The notes under the pieces were generated by a model. The model made no database searches, was not told the origin of the DNA, and saw nothing but the letters and a program-made list of their open reading frames with translations. Positions 13,001 through 28,000 of a stretch of DNA of 64,000 bases are shown piece after piece. Source of the DNA: Xestospongia bergquistia (taxonomy: Eukaryota; Porifera; Demospongiae; Haplosclerida; Petrosiidae); NCBI GenBank assembly GCA_963965975.1, contig OZ014412.1:11141849-11205848 (forward strand). Direction: 5' to 3'. Each line of letters begins with the position of its first letter. Position 1 is the first letter of the stretch. The position numbers and the translations under genes are program-made.

Positions 13001-16000
13001 AAATACAATAGGGAGTAAGTATGTTATAATGTAGTACAATTTGTAATTGTATGCAATTAAATATTTGTTACCTTGTTTACTGTATTGTTTTGTATGTACT
13101 TTTATAATGGTGGGATTGTATGTTATCTGAATGTGTCCTTCATGATATAATAGAGAGTAAGTATGATATAATGTAGTACAATTTGTAATTGTACTCAATT
13201 CAATATTTGTTACTTTGTTTACTGCATTGTTTTTGTCTCTCCTTTGATGATGGTGGGATTGTATGTTATCTGAATGTGTCCTTCATAATATAATAGGAAG
13301 TAAGTACGATATAATGCAAGACAATATGTGATTGTATGCAATTTAATATTTACTATTTTGTCTATTGTATTTTTTTTGTCTATACTTTTATGTTGGTGGT
13401 ATTATATGTTATCTGAATGTGTCTTTCATAATATAATAGGAAGTAAGAATGATATAATAAAGTACAATTTGTAATTGTATGCAATTCGATATTTATTACT
13501 TTTGTTTATTGCATTGTTTTTGTCTGTACTTTTATGATGATGTGATTGTATGTTATCTTAATGTTTCCTTCATAATACAATAGGAAGTAAGTATGTTATA
13601 ATGTAGTACAATATGTAATTGTATACAATTCGATATTTATTACTTTGTTTACTGCATTGTTTTTGTCTGTACTTTTATGATGATGTGATTGTATGTTATC
13701 TGAATGTGTCTTTCATAATATAATAGGAAGTAAGTATGATATAATTTGTAATTGTACTCAATTCAATATTTGTTACTTTGTTCACTGCATTGTTTTTGTC
13801 TTTTCTTTTATGATGATGGGATTGTATGTTATCTGAATGTGTCTTTGAAAATAAAATAGTTTGTAAGTATGATATAATGTACTAGAATTTGTAATTGTAC
13901 ACAATTCAATATTTGTTACTTTGTTTACTGCATTGTTTTTGTCTGTCCTTTTATGATGGTGGGATTGTATGTTATCTAAATGTGTCTTTCATAATACAAT
14001 AGCTGGTAGGTATGATAAAATGTAGTACAATTTGTAATTGTATGCAAATCAATATTTATTACTTTGTTTATTGTAATGTTTTGTCTGCCTTTTATGATGG
14101 TGGTTTATATGTTATTGGAATATGTCCTATATAATATAACAGAAAGTAAGTATGATATAATGTAGTACAATTTGTAATTGTATACAATTCAATTTTTATT
14201 ACTTTGTTTACTGTATTATTTTTGTCTGTACTTTTATGATGGTGTGATTGTATGTTGTCTGAATGTGTTCTTCATAATATAATAGGAAGTAAGTATGATA
14301 TAATGTAGTACAATATGTAATTGTATGTAATTCACTATTTATTACTGTATTGTTTTTGTCTGTATTTTTATGATGGTGGGATTGTATGTTATCTGAATGT
14401 TGTGTCGTTCATAATACAATAGCTGGTAGGTATGATAAAGTGTAGTAGAATTTGTAATTGTATGCAATTCAATATTTATTACTTTGTTTATTGTATTGTT
14501 TTGTCTGCCTTTTATGATGGTGGGATTATATGTTATTGGAATATGTCCTATATAATATAAAAGGAAGTAAGTATGTTATAATGTAGTACAATTTGTAATT
14601 GTATACAATTCAATATTTATTACTTTGTTCACTGTATTATTTTTGTCTGTACTTTTATGATGGTGTTATTGTGTATTATCTGAATGTGTCCTTCAAAATA
14701 CAATAGGGAGTAAGTATGTTATAATGTAGTACAATTTGTAATTGTATACAATTCGATATTTATTATTTTGTTCATTGTATTGTTTTTGTCTGTACTTTTA
14801 TTATGGTGGGATTGTATGTCATTGGAATATGTCCTATATAATAAAATAGATTGTAAGTATGATATAATGTAGTACAATTTGTAATTGTATACAATTCAAT
14901 ATTTATTACTTTGTTTATTGTATTATTTTTGTCTGTACTTTTATGATGGTGTTATTTTGTGTTATCTGAATGTGTCCTTCAAAATACAATAGGGAGTAAG
15001 TATGTTATAATGTAGTACAATTTGTAATTGTATCCAATTAAATATTTGTTACCTTGTTTACTGTATTGTTTTGTATGTACTTTTATAATGGTGGGATTGT
15101 ATGTTATCTGAATGTGTCCTTCATGATATAATAGAGAGTAAGTATGATATAATGTAGTACAATTTGTAATTGTACTCAATTCAATATTTGTTACTTTGTT
15201 TACTGCATTGTTTTTGTCTCTCCTTTTATGATGGTGGGATTATATGTTATTGGAATATGTCCTATATAATATAATAGTTTGTAAGTAGGATATAATGTAG
15301 TACAATTTGTAATTGTATCCAATTAAATATTTGTTACCTTGTTTACTGTATTGTTTTGTATGTACTTTTATAATGGTGGGATTGTATGTTATCTGAATGT
15401 GTCCTTCATGATATAATAGAGAGTAAGTATGATATAATGTAGTACAATTTGTAATTGTACTCAATTCAATATTTGTTACTTTGTTTACTGCATTGTTTTT
15501 GTCTCTCCTTTTATGATGGTGGGATTATATGTTATTGGAATATGTCCTATATAATATAATAGTTTGTAAGTAGGATATAATGTAGTAAAATTTGTAATTG
15601 TATTCAATTCAATATTTATTACTTTGTTTACTGTATTATTTTTGTCTGTACTTTTACAATGGTGTTATTTTATGTTGTCTGAATGTGTCCTTCATAATAT
15701 AATAGTGCGTAAGTCAAATATTATGTAGTACAATTTGTACTTGTATGGTATTCACTTTTTATTTCTTTATTTATTCTAATGTTTTGTCTGTCTTTTTATG
15801 ATGGTGTGATTATGTTATCTCAATATGTCCTTCAAAATACAATAGGGAGTAAGTATGTTATAATGTAGTACAATTTGCAATTGTATGGTTCACTTTTTAT
15901 TACTTTATTTATTTTAATGTTCTGTCTGTCCTTTTATGATGGTGTGATTGTATGTTATCTCAATATGTCCTTCAAAATACAATAGGGAGTAAGTATGTTA

Positions 16001-19000
16001 AAATGTAGTACAATTTGCAATTGTATGGTATTCACTTTTTATTACTTTATTTATTCTAATGTTCTGTCTGTCCTTTTATGATGGTGTGATTGTATGTTAT
16101 CTCAATATGTCCTTCAAAATACAATAGGGAGTAAGTATGTTATAATGTTGTACAATTTGCAATCGTATGCAATTTAATATTTATTACTTTGTTTACTGTA
16201 TTGTTTTTGTCTGTACTTTTATAATGATGGGATTGTATGTTATCTGAATGTGTCCTTCATGATATAATAGAGAGTAAGTATGATATAATGTAGTGTATAC
16301 AATTTATAATTGTACTCAATTCAATATTTGTTACTTTGTTTACTGCATTGTTTTTGTCTCTGCTTTTCTGATGGTGGGATTGTATGTTATCTGAATGTGT
16401 CTTTGAAAATACAATAGATTGTAAGTATGATATAATGTAGTAGAATTTGTAGTCGTACACAATTCAATATTTATTACTTTGTTTACTGCATTGTTTTTGT
16501 CTGTCCTTTTATGATGGTGGGATTGTATGTTATCTAAATGTGTCTTTCATTATACAATAGCTGGTAGGTATGATATAATGTAGTACAATTTGTAATTGTA
16601 CTCAATTCAATATTTGTTACTTTGTTTACTGCATTGTTTTTGTCTGTCCTTTTATGATGGTGGGATTGTTTGTTATCTAAATGTGTCTTTCATAAAATAA
16701 TAGCAGGTAGGTATGATATGATATAGTACAATTTGTAATTGTATTGTTTTTGTCTGTATTTTTATGATATGGTGGGATTGCATGTTATTGGAATGTGTTC
16801 TTTATAATATAATAATAATTATGATCTAATGTAGTAGAATTTGTAATTGTATGCAATTCAATATTTATTACTTTGTTTATTGCATTGTTTTGTCTGTCTT
16901 TTATGATGGTGGGATTATATGTTATTGGAATATGTCCTATATAATATAATAGAGAGTAAGTAGGATATATAGTAGTACAATTTGTAATTGTATACAATTC
17001 AATTTTTATTACTTTGTTTACTGTATTATTTTTGTCTGTACTTTTATGATGGTGGGATTGTATGTTATCTGAATGTTGTGTCCTTCATAATATAATAGGA
17101 CGTAAGAATGATATAATGAAGTACAATTTGTAATTGTATGCTATTCACTTTTATTACTTTATTTATTCTATTGTTTTGTCTGTAATTTTATGATGGTGTG
17201 ATTATATGTTACCTGAATGTGTCCTTCATATTATAAAAGGAAGTAAGTATGTTATAATGTAGTACAATTGATAATTGCGTGCAATTCAATATTTATTACT
17301 TTTTTTACTGTATTGTTTTCTCTGTTTTTATAATGGTGTGATTGTATGTTATCTGAATGAGTCCATCATATTATAATAGGAAGTAAGTATGTTATAATGG
17401 AGTGCAAATGATAATTGTGTGCAATTCAATATTTATTACTTTGTTACTGTATTGTTTTTGTCTGTACTTTTATAATGGTGGTATTGTATGTTAACTGAAT
17501 GTGTCCTTCATAATATAATAGTGGGTAAGTCAAATATTATGTAGTACAATTTGTACTTGTATGCAATTCAATAGTATTACTTTGTTTACTGTATTGTTTC
17601 TGTCTGTAATTTTATGATGGTGTGATTGTATGTTATCTGAATGTGTCTTTCATAATATAATAGAAGGTAAGTATGATATAATGTAGTACAATTTGTAATT
17701 CATGCAATTCAATTTTCATTACTTTGTTTGCTGTTTTGTTTTGTTTGTACTTTTATGATGGTGTGGTATCGATTGTATGTTATCTGAATGTGTCTTTCAT
17801 AATATAATAGCTGGTAAGTATGATATAATGTAGTATAATTTGTAATTGTATACAATTCAATATTTATTACTTTGTTTGCTGTATTGTATTGTCTGTTTTT
17901 TTATGATGGTGTGATTGTATGTTATCTGAATGTGTCCTTCATGATATAATAGAGAGTAAGTATGATATAATGTAGTGTATACAATTTGTAATTGTACTCA
18001 ATTCAATATTTGTTACATTGTTTACTGCATTGTTTTTGTCTCTCCTTTTATTATGGTGTGATTGTATGTTATCTGAATGTGTCTTTCATAATATAATAGG
18101 AGGTAAGTATGATATAATGTAGTACAATTTGTAATTGTATGCAATTCAATATTTGTTACTTTGTTTACTGCATTGTTTTTGTCTCTCCTTTTATTATGGT
18201 GTGATTGTATGTTATCTGAATGTGTCTTTCATAATATAATAGGAGGTAAGTATGATATAATGTAGTACAATTTGTAATTGTATGCAATTCAGTATTTATT
18301 ACTTTGTTTACTGTATTGTTTTTGTCTGTACTTTTATCATGGTGGGATTGTATATTATCGGAATATATTCTTTATAATAAAATAGGTGGTAAGTATGATA
18401 TAATGTAGTATATTTTATAATGTATGTATATTGTTATGTAAATTGCTTTGTTTGATTTTATTGTTTTATATGATGTTTTAAATTGTGTATAAATTAAACT
18501 ATATACAGTAATTGATGAGATAAGGACCATTCAATGAATTACATACAACTAACAATGATTATATATATATATATATGATTAATGATATTTCAATGGTTTG
18601 ATGTTTGTTACTGTCTTGCTTCTCTGACTATAGTCTTCTATATCAATCCATTGGTATGCTAATTGTCGATATGTCTATCAAATCTGTATTTTTGGTGTCA
18701 ATTTTTTAAAATGTAAAGTCTTTATCTTCTTAAACAAAATTATGTGATTATTATTGAAGTATAATCTTGTTATTACTTTCTTTACTGTTGTATAATTTGT
18801 ATGTGTATGCAATTTGATGATTTTAATTACTTTGTTTACTGTATTGTTTTTCCTTCTATTTTATGATGCTGTGATTATTTTTTACCATGACCTTGATAAC
18901 TTAATAGCTGGTAAGTATCATACTTACATCAGTTATACCTATTTTATTAGTACTTTATATTAGCTATATGATGATTCCAATATAATACATGTACAGCAGT

Positions 19001-22000
19001 ATGTGTATGTAATATAGATAATATACAGATGTTATGATATCTATCTATACTGATTATTATATATTATTATGTTTATTATGATAATTCTTAGAAAAGATCT
19101 AGTCCTGTCATGTTAGCAGCAAGGAGGGGACACATAGACATCGTTTTGATGTTAATAGGGAGAGGAGCCAATCTAAATCTTGTTGACATAGTAAGCATGT
19201 ATTTGTTTGTTATTGTAAATATTGTATTACTACTCATTTCTTAAAAGTTATCAACAATATTTGACATAGTATTGAAGGCAGAAGTAATCTTAAAAACATA
19301 AAAAATAGTGAATGTCATAGTTAAAATGTAGTCCATTTCAAATGTCATAAGGTTTTGTTACATCATGTACCGAACTAATATCATAATATTATGAAGTAAT
19401 TCTCAATTAAGAAGTTTTTGATCATAAGATTGATTAGTAGACAGGAAAAGATGCCAAATAATGTGTACATGAATATGACCTCGTTCACTTGTTGTTTAAG
19501 AATATCAGGACAATCCACCTACATCCACCTGAATGTCTGGCTGTATTGAAAAGTAACATACATATTATTATTCTAAATGCAGGCCATTGTGGAGTAAGCC
19601 TTAGCTTCTATAATGCCACTTTTAAATTTCGTTTGTTATATCTATTATAATACTGGAAATTAAATATATATGGATACCAGTTAACAACATGAATAAAATC
19701 ATGTAGGACAAAGTCTAAATATAGGAGTATGCCAAAACAAAGAATATCATCATGAACATATTAGAATTAAATAAAGTGATGGTATGTAATTGTTATAACT
19801 TTGTTATAACATTTGTGTCAGGTAATATCTTCATTTGACATCTACATCTATTGTTAACAATTGGTTGAACTGTACACACATATGTCCATGTTATGAAACA
19901 TCGCTTTTTTAAATTATAATATTTTGTTTGATATTTTTCAACAGTGAAAATCTTGTTTAGGACAATGTCCTTGTAAAGATTACTTATATCTGCCTCCTAG
20001 TAGCCACCAAGTAAATCAGTTTACATTGTTCAATGCAGTATTTGTACTTTAAACTTCAAAGCTACATATAGTTATAGCAATATTGATGTCTATTGATCAG
20101 ATTATTAGTGATCCTTCTTTTCTGTTACAATAGGCTGGGTGGACAGCTCTTCATTTTGCATCATATAAAGGCCACACAGCCATTGTTGAAGCATTAGTTC
20201 ATAATGGTGTTGATATCAACACTGTCACTACTGAGGTAATTTATATAATAATAAAAAAGCGTTTTTTTTGTTAATGTGAAAGCTCTGACTGGCAGATCAC
20301 TGTTTAATAAGGATTAGTTTTGTAATTGTAAAAGATCTTTACCTGACATTAACAAGTTTTATATATTATAATTGTACAAAATTTTAAATTAGGTAGCAGT
20401 TCAAAGAAGTTGATATTAGTATTAACATTTACACTAACATAGTAAAAATAATATAAATGTATTTCTTAGATAAATGTCAATTATTATGATTATTTACTGT
20501 TTTTGTATCATAAAGCAATTTTGTTATATGTCATAGTTCCATTAATGTACAGTGATAGTATTTTTATTATATAAAGTCAGGAACTGTCAATGTTATGAAC
20601 AATTCAAAAAATAGATAGTATTTATTAAATTAACTAATTGTCTCATTGAATAATATGTTACAAAAGTTGTTAAAGTTACAATCGTAGCTTAATATAATGC
20701 AAATTAATAATTATTTCTTTGTTTACTGTGTTTTTCTTGTCTCTACTTTTATGATGGTGGTATTTATATGTTATTTGAATGTGTCCTATATAATATAATA
20801 GAGAGTAAGTATGATATAATGTAGTACAATTTGTAATTGTATGCAATTCACTATTTATTACTTTGTTTACTGTATTGTCTTTGTCTGTACTTTTATGATG
20901 GTGTGATTGTACGTTATCCGAATGTGTCCTTCATAATATAATAGTTGGTAAGTCTAATATTATGTAGTACAATTTTTAATTGTATGCAATTCAATATTTA
21001 TTACTTTGTTTACTGTATCGTTTTTGTCTGTACTTTTATGATGGTGTGATTATATGTTATCTGAATGTGTCATTCATAATACAATAGAGAGTAAGTATGA
21101 TATAATTTACAATAATTTGTAAATGTATTCAATTCAATTTTTTTTTCATTGTTTATGGTATTGTTTTTTCTGTCCTTTTATGATGGTGGGATTGTATGTT
21201 ATCTAAATGTGTCCTTAATAATATAATAGAAAGTAAGTATGATATAATGTAGTACAATTTGTAATTGTATACAATTCAATATTTTATTACTGTGTTTATT
21301 TTTTTGTCTGTACTTTTATGATGGTGTAATTGTATGTTATCTGAATGTGTCCTTTATAACATAATAGTTGGTAAGTCTAATATTATGTAGTACAATTTGT
21401 ACTTGTATGCAATTCAATAGTATTACTTTGTTTACTGTATTGTTTCTGTCTGTAATTTTATGATGATGTGATTGTATGTTATCTGAATGTGTCCTTCATA
21501 TAATAGTTAATATAATGTAGTACAATTTGTAATTGTATGCAATTCAATATTTATTACTTTATTTACTGTATTGTTTTTGTCTGTACTTTTATTATGTTGT
21601 ACTTTTATTATGGTGTGATTGTATGCTATTTAAATGTGTCCTTTATAATATAATAGGAAGTAAGTATGATATAATGTAGTACAATTTATAATTGTATACA
21701 AATAACTATTTATTACCTTGTTAACTGTATTGTTTTTGTCTGTACTTTATGATGGTGTTATTGTATGTAATCTGAACATGTCTTTCATAATATAATAGAT
21801 TGTAAGTATGTTATAATGTAGTACAATTTGTATTGTATGCAATTGAACATTATTCCATTTTTTACTGTATTGTTTTTGTCTGTACTTTTATGATGGCGTG
21901 ATTGTATGTTATCTGAACATATCCTTTATAATATAATAGGAAGTAAGTATGATATAATGTAGTACAATTAGTAATTGTATACAAATAACTATTTATTACT

Positions 22001-25000
22001 TTTTTTACTGCATTGTTTTTGTCTGTACATTTATCATGGTGGGATTCTATATTATCTGAATATATCCTTTATAATATAATAGGTGGTAAGTATGATGTAA
22101 TGTAGTACAATTAGTAATAGTATACAAATAACTATTTATTACTTTTTTTACTGTATTGTTTTGTCTGTACTTTTATCATGGTGGGATTGTATATTATATG
22201 AATATATCCTTTATAATATAATAGTGGGTAAGTATGATATAATTAGTATAATTTGTAATGTATATATATATATATTTCTGTGTAAATTGCTTTGTTTGAT
22301 TTTATTGTTTTATATGATGCTTTAAATTGTGTATAAATTAAACTACATACAGTAATTGATGAGATAAGGACCATTCAATGAATTACATACAACTAACAAT
22401 GATTATATATATATATATATGATTAATGATATTTCAATGGTTTAATGTTTGTTACTGTCTTGCTTCTCTGCCTATAGTCTTATCCAATTGGTATGCTAAT
22501 TGTCAATATGTCAATGAAATCTGTATTTTTGTAGTCAGTTTTTTTAAAATGTAAAGTCTTTATCTTCTTAAACAAATTTATGTGATTATTATTGAAGTTT
22601 AATCTTACTATTACTTTCTTTACTGTTGTATAATTTGTATGTGTATGCAATTTAATGTTATGATTTTAATTACTTTGTTTACTGTATTGTTTTTCTTTCT
22701 ATTTTATGATGCTGTGATTATTTTTTACCATGGCCTTGATAACTTAATAGCTGGTAAGTATCATACTTACATCAGTTATACCTATTTTATTAGTACTTTA
22801 TTTAGCTATATGATGATTCTAATATAATACATGTACAGCAGTATGTGTATGAAATATAGATAATATACAGATGTTATGATATCTATCTATACTGATTATT
22901 ATATATTATTATGTTTATTATGATAATTCTTAGGAAGGACACAGTCCTGTCATGTTAGCAGCAAGTAGGGGACACAAAGACATCGTTTTGATGCTAATAG
23001 GGAGAGGAGCCAATCTAAATCTTGTTAACGAAGTAAGTATGTATTTGTTTGTTATTGTTAGTATTTTATTGCTACTCATTTTTTAAAAGTTATCAACAAT
23101 ACTTGACATAGTATTGAATGTAGAAGTAATTTTAAAAACATAACAAAATAGTGAATGTCATAATTTGTGTAGTTCATTTCAAAATGTCATAAGGTTTTAT
23201 TACATCATGTACCGAACTAATATCATAATATTATGAAGTAATTCTCAATTAAGAAGTTTTTGATCATAAGATTGATTAGTAGGCAAGAAAAGATGCCAAA
23301 TAATGTGTACATGAATATGACCTTGTTCACTTGTTGTTTAAGAATATCAGGACAATCCACCTACATCCACCTGAATGTCTGGCTGTATTGAAAAGTAACA
23401 TACATATTATTATTCTAAATGCAGGCCATTGTGGAGTAAGACTTAGCTTCTATAATGCCACTTTTAAATTTCGTTTGTTATATCTATTATAATACTGGAA
23501 ATTAAATATATATGGATACCAGTTAACAACATGAGTACAATCATGTAGTACTAAGTCTAAATAAAGGAGTATACTAAAACCAAAGAATATCATCATGAAC
23601 ATATTAGAATTAAATAAAGTGATGATACGTAATTGTTATAACTTTGTTATAACATTTGTGTCAGGTAATATCTTCATTTGACATCTACATCTATCGTTAA
23701 CAATTGGTTGAACTGTACACATATATACCCATGTTATGAAACATCAGTTCTTTAGATTTTAATTTTTTGTTTGATGTTTTTCAACAGTGGAAATCTTGTT
23801 TAGGACAGTGTCCTTGTAAAGATTACTTATATCTGCCTCCTAGTAGCCACCAAGTAAATCAGTTTACATTGTTCAATGCAGTATTTGTACTTTAAACTTC
23901 AAAGCTACATATAATTATAGCAATATTGATGTCTATTGATCAGATTATTAGTGATCCTTCTTTTCTGTTACAATAGGCTGGGTGGACAGCTCTTCATTTT
24001 GCATCATATAAAGGCCACACAGCCATTGTTGAAGCATTAGTTCATAATGGTGTTGATATCAACACTGTCACTACTGAGGTAATTTATATAATAATAAAAA
24101 AGCGTTTTTTTTGTTAATGTGAAAGCTCTGACTGGCAGATCACTGTTTAATAAGGATTAGTTTTGTAATTGTAAAAGATCTTTACCTGACATTAACAAGT
24201 TTTATATATTATAATTGTACAAAATTTTAAATTAGGTAGCAGTTCAAAGAAGTTGATATTAGTATTAACATTTACACTAACATAGTAAAAATAATATAAA
24301 TGTATTTCTTAGATAAATGTCAATTATTATGATTATTTACTGTTTTTGTATCATAAAGCAATTTTGTTATATGTCATAGTTCCCATTAATGTACAGTGAT
24401 AGTATTTTTATTATATAAAGTCAGGAACTGTCAATGTTATGAACAATTCAAAAAATAGATAGTATTTATTAAATTAACTAATTGTCTCATTGAATAATAT
24501 GTTACAAAAGTTGTTAAAGTTACAATCGTAGCTTAATATAATGCAATTTAATAATTATTTTTTTGTTTACTGTGTTGTTTTTATCTTTACTTTTATGATG
24601 GTGGTATTTATATGTTATTTGAATGTGCCCTATATACTATAATAGAGTGTAAGTATGTGATATAATGAAGTACAATTTGTAATTTTATGCAATTCACTAT
24701 TTATTACTTTGTTTACTGTATTGTTTTTGTCTTTACTTTTATGATGGTGGGATTTGTTTGTTATTTGAATATGTCCTATATAATATAATAGAGAGTAAGT
24801 ATGTGATATAATATAGTACAATTTGTAATTCTATGCAATTCACTATTTATTACTTTGTTTACTGTATTGTTTTTGTCTGTACTTTTATGGTGGTGGGGTT
24901 CTACGTTAACAAAATGTGTCATTTGTAATATAATAGAGAGTAAGTATGATATAATTTACAATAATTTGTAATTGTATGCAATTCGATATTTATTACTTTG

Positions 25001-28000
25001 TTTACTGCATTGTTTTTGTCTGTACTTTTATGATGATGTGATTGTATGTTATCTTAATGTGTCCTTCATTATATAATAGTTGGTAAGTCTAATATTATGT
25101 AGTACAATTTGTACTTGTATGCAATTCAATAGTATTACTTTGTTTACTGTATTGTTTCTGTCTGTAATTTTATGATGATGTGATTGTATGTTATCTGAAT
25201 GTGTCCTTCATAATATAATAGCGGGTAAGTCAAATATTATGTAGTACAATTTGTACTTGTATGCAATTCAATAGTATTACTTTGTTTACTGTATTGTTTC
25301 TGTCTGTAATTTTATGATGATGTGATTGTATATTATCTGAATGTGTCCTTCACAATATAAAGAGAGTAAGTATGATATAATGTAGTACAATTTGTAATTG
25401 TATGCAATTCAATATTTATTACTTTTTTTACTGTATTATTTTTATCTGTTCTTTTATGATGGTGGGATTGTATGTTATCGGAATGTGTCCTTCATAATAT
25501 AATAGGAAGTAAGTATGATATAATGTAGTACAATTTGTAATTGTACACAATTGAATTTTTATTTCTTTGCTTATTGTATTGTTTTTGTTTGTACTTTTAT
25601 TGTGGTGGGGTTCTACGTTAACAAAATGTGTCATTTGTAATATAATAGAGATTAAGTATGATATAACGTAGTACAATTTGTAATTGTATACGATTCAATA
25701 TTTATTACTTTGTTTACTGTATTGTTTTTGTCTGTACTTTTATAATGGTGGTATTGTATGTTAACTGAATGTGTCCTTCATAATATAATAGTGGGTAAGT
25801 CAAATATTATGTAGTACAATTTGTACTTGTATGCAATTCAATAGTATTACTTTGTTTACTGTATTGTTTCTGTCTGTAATTTTATGATGATGTGATTGTA
25901 TATTATCTGAATGTGTCCTTCACAATATAAAGAGAGTAAGTATGATATAATGTAGTACAATTTGTAATTGTATGCAATTCAATATTTATTACTTTGTTTA
26001 CTGTATTATTTTTATCTGTTCTTTTATGATGGTGGGATTGTATGTTATCGGAATGTGTCCTTCATAATATAATAGGAAGTAAGTATGATATAATGTAGTA
26101 CAATTTGTAATTGTACGCAATTGAATTTTTATTTCTTTGTTTATTGTATTGTTTTTGTTTGTACTTTTATTGTGGTGCGATTGTATGTTATCGGACTTTG
26201 TCCTTCATAATATAATAGACAGTAAGTATGATATAATGTAGTACAATTTGTAATTATACACAATTCAATATTTATTACTTTGTTTACTGTATTATTTTTG
26301 TCTGTACTTTTATGTTGGTATGATTGTACGATATCGGAATTTGTCCTTCATAATATAATAGGAAGTAAGTATGATATAATGTAGTACAATTTGTAATTGT
26401 ATGCAATTGAATATTTATTTCTTTGTTTATTCTAATGTTTTTGTCTGTATTTTATGATGGTGTGAATGTATGTTATCTGAATATGTCCTTCACGATGTGA
26501 TAGTGGGTAAGTCTAATATTATGTAGTACAATTTGTGCTTGTATGCAATTAGATATTAATTATTTTGTTAACTGTATTGTTTTCGTCTGTTCTTTTATGG
26601 TGATGGGGATTGTTTGTTATCTGAATGTGTCCTTCATAATATAATAGGAACTAGGTATGATATAATCTAGTACAATTTGTAATTGTACCCAGTATTCACT
26701 ATTTATAGCTTTGTTTACTGTATTGTTTTTGTCTGTATTTTTATGATGGTGTTATTGTATGTAATCTGAATGCGTCCTTCATAAAATAATAAGTGGTAAG
26801 AATGATATAATGTAGTACAATTTGTAATTGTATTCAATTTAATATTTATTACTTTATTTACTGTATTGTTTTTGTCTGTACTTTTATTATGGTGTGATTG
26901 TATGCTATTTAAATGTGTCCTTTATAATATAATAGGAAGTAAGTATGATATAATGTAGTACAATTTATAATTGTATACAAATAACTATATATTATTTTGT
27001 TTACTGTATTGTTTTTGTCTGTACTTTATGATGGTGTTATTGTATGTAATCTGAACATGTCTTTCATAATATAATAGATTGTAAGTATGATATAATGTAG
27101 TACAATTTGTAATTGTATGCAATTGAATATTATTCCATTTTTTACTGTATTGTTTTTGTCTGTACTTTTATGATGGCGTGATTGTATGTTATCTGAACAT
27201 ATCCTTTATAATATAATAGGAAGTAAGTATGATATAATGTAGTACAATTAGTAATTGTATACAAATAACTATTTATTACTTTTTTTACTGCATTGTTTTT
27301 GTCTGTACATTTATAATGGTGGGATTCTATATTATCTGAATATATCCTTTATAATATAATAGGTGGTAAGTATGATATAATGTAGTACAATTAGTAATAG
27401 TATACAAATAACTATTTATTACTTTTTTACTGTATTGTTTTTGTCTGTACATTTATCATGGTGGGATTCTATATTATCTGAATATACCCTTTATAATATA
27501 ATAGGTGGTAAGTATGATATAATGTAGTACAATTAGTAATTGTATACAAATGACTATTTATTACTTTTTTACTGTATTTTTTTGTCTGTACTTTTATCAT
27601 GGTGGGATTGTATATTATATGAATATATCCTTTATAATATAATAGTGGGTAAGTATGATATAATGTAGTATAATTTGTAATGTATATATATATATATTTC
27701 TGTGTAAATTGCTTTGTTTGATTTTATTGTTTTATATAATGTTTTAAATTGTGTATAAATTAAACTACATACAGTAATTGATGAGATAAGGACCATTCAA
27801 TGAATTACATACAACTAACAATGATTATATATATATAGGATTAATGATATTTCAATGGTTTAATGTTTGTTACTGTCTTGCTTCTCTGCCTATAGTCTTA
27901 TCCAATTGGTATGCTAATTGTCAATATGTCAATGAAATCTGTATTTTTGTAGTCAGTTTTTTAAAATGTAAAGTCTTTATCTTCCTAAACAAAATTATGT

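Noticed and set aside
9827..16997. Many minus-strand frames of 60-90 codons with recurring TNCTTLYHTYSLLYY-like peptides
   Set aside because: They are antisense translations of the ~143-bp satellite; length and stops vary freely and they lack starts or splice logic of their own.
24630..25676. Similar minus-strand frames in array 3
   Set aside because: Same satellite artefact as in array 1.
8838..27690. CRISPR-like array
   Set aside because: Repeats are ~143 bp without unique spacers, lie in a eukaryotic intron and have no cas genes nearby.
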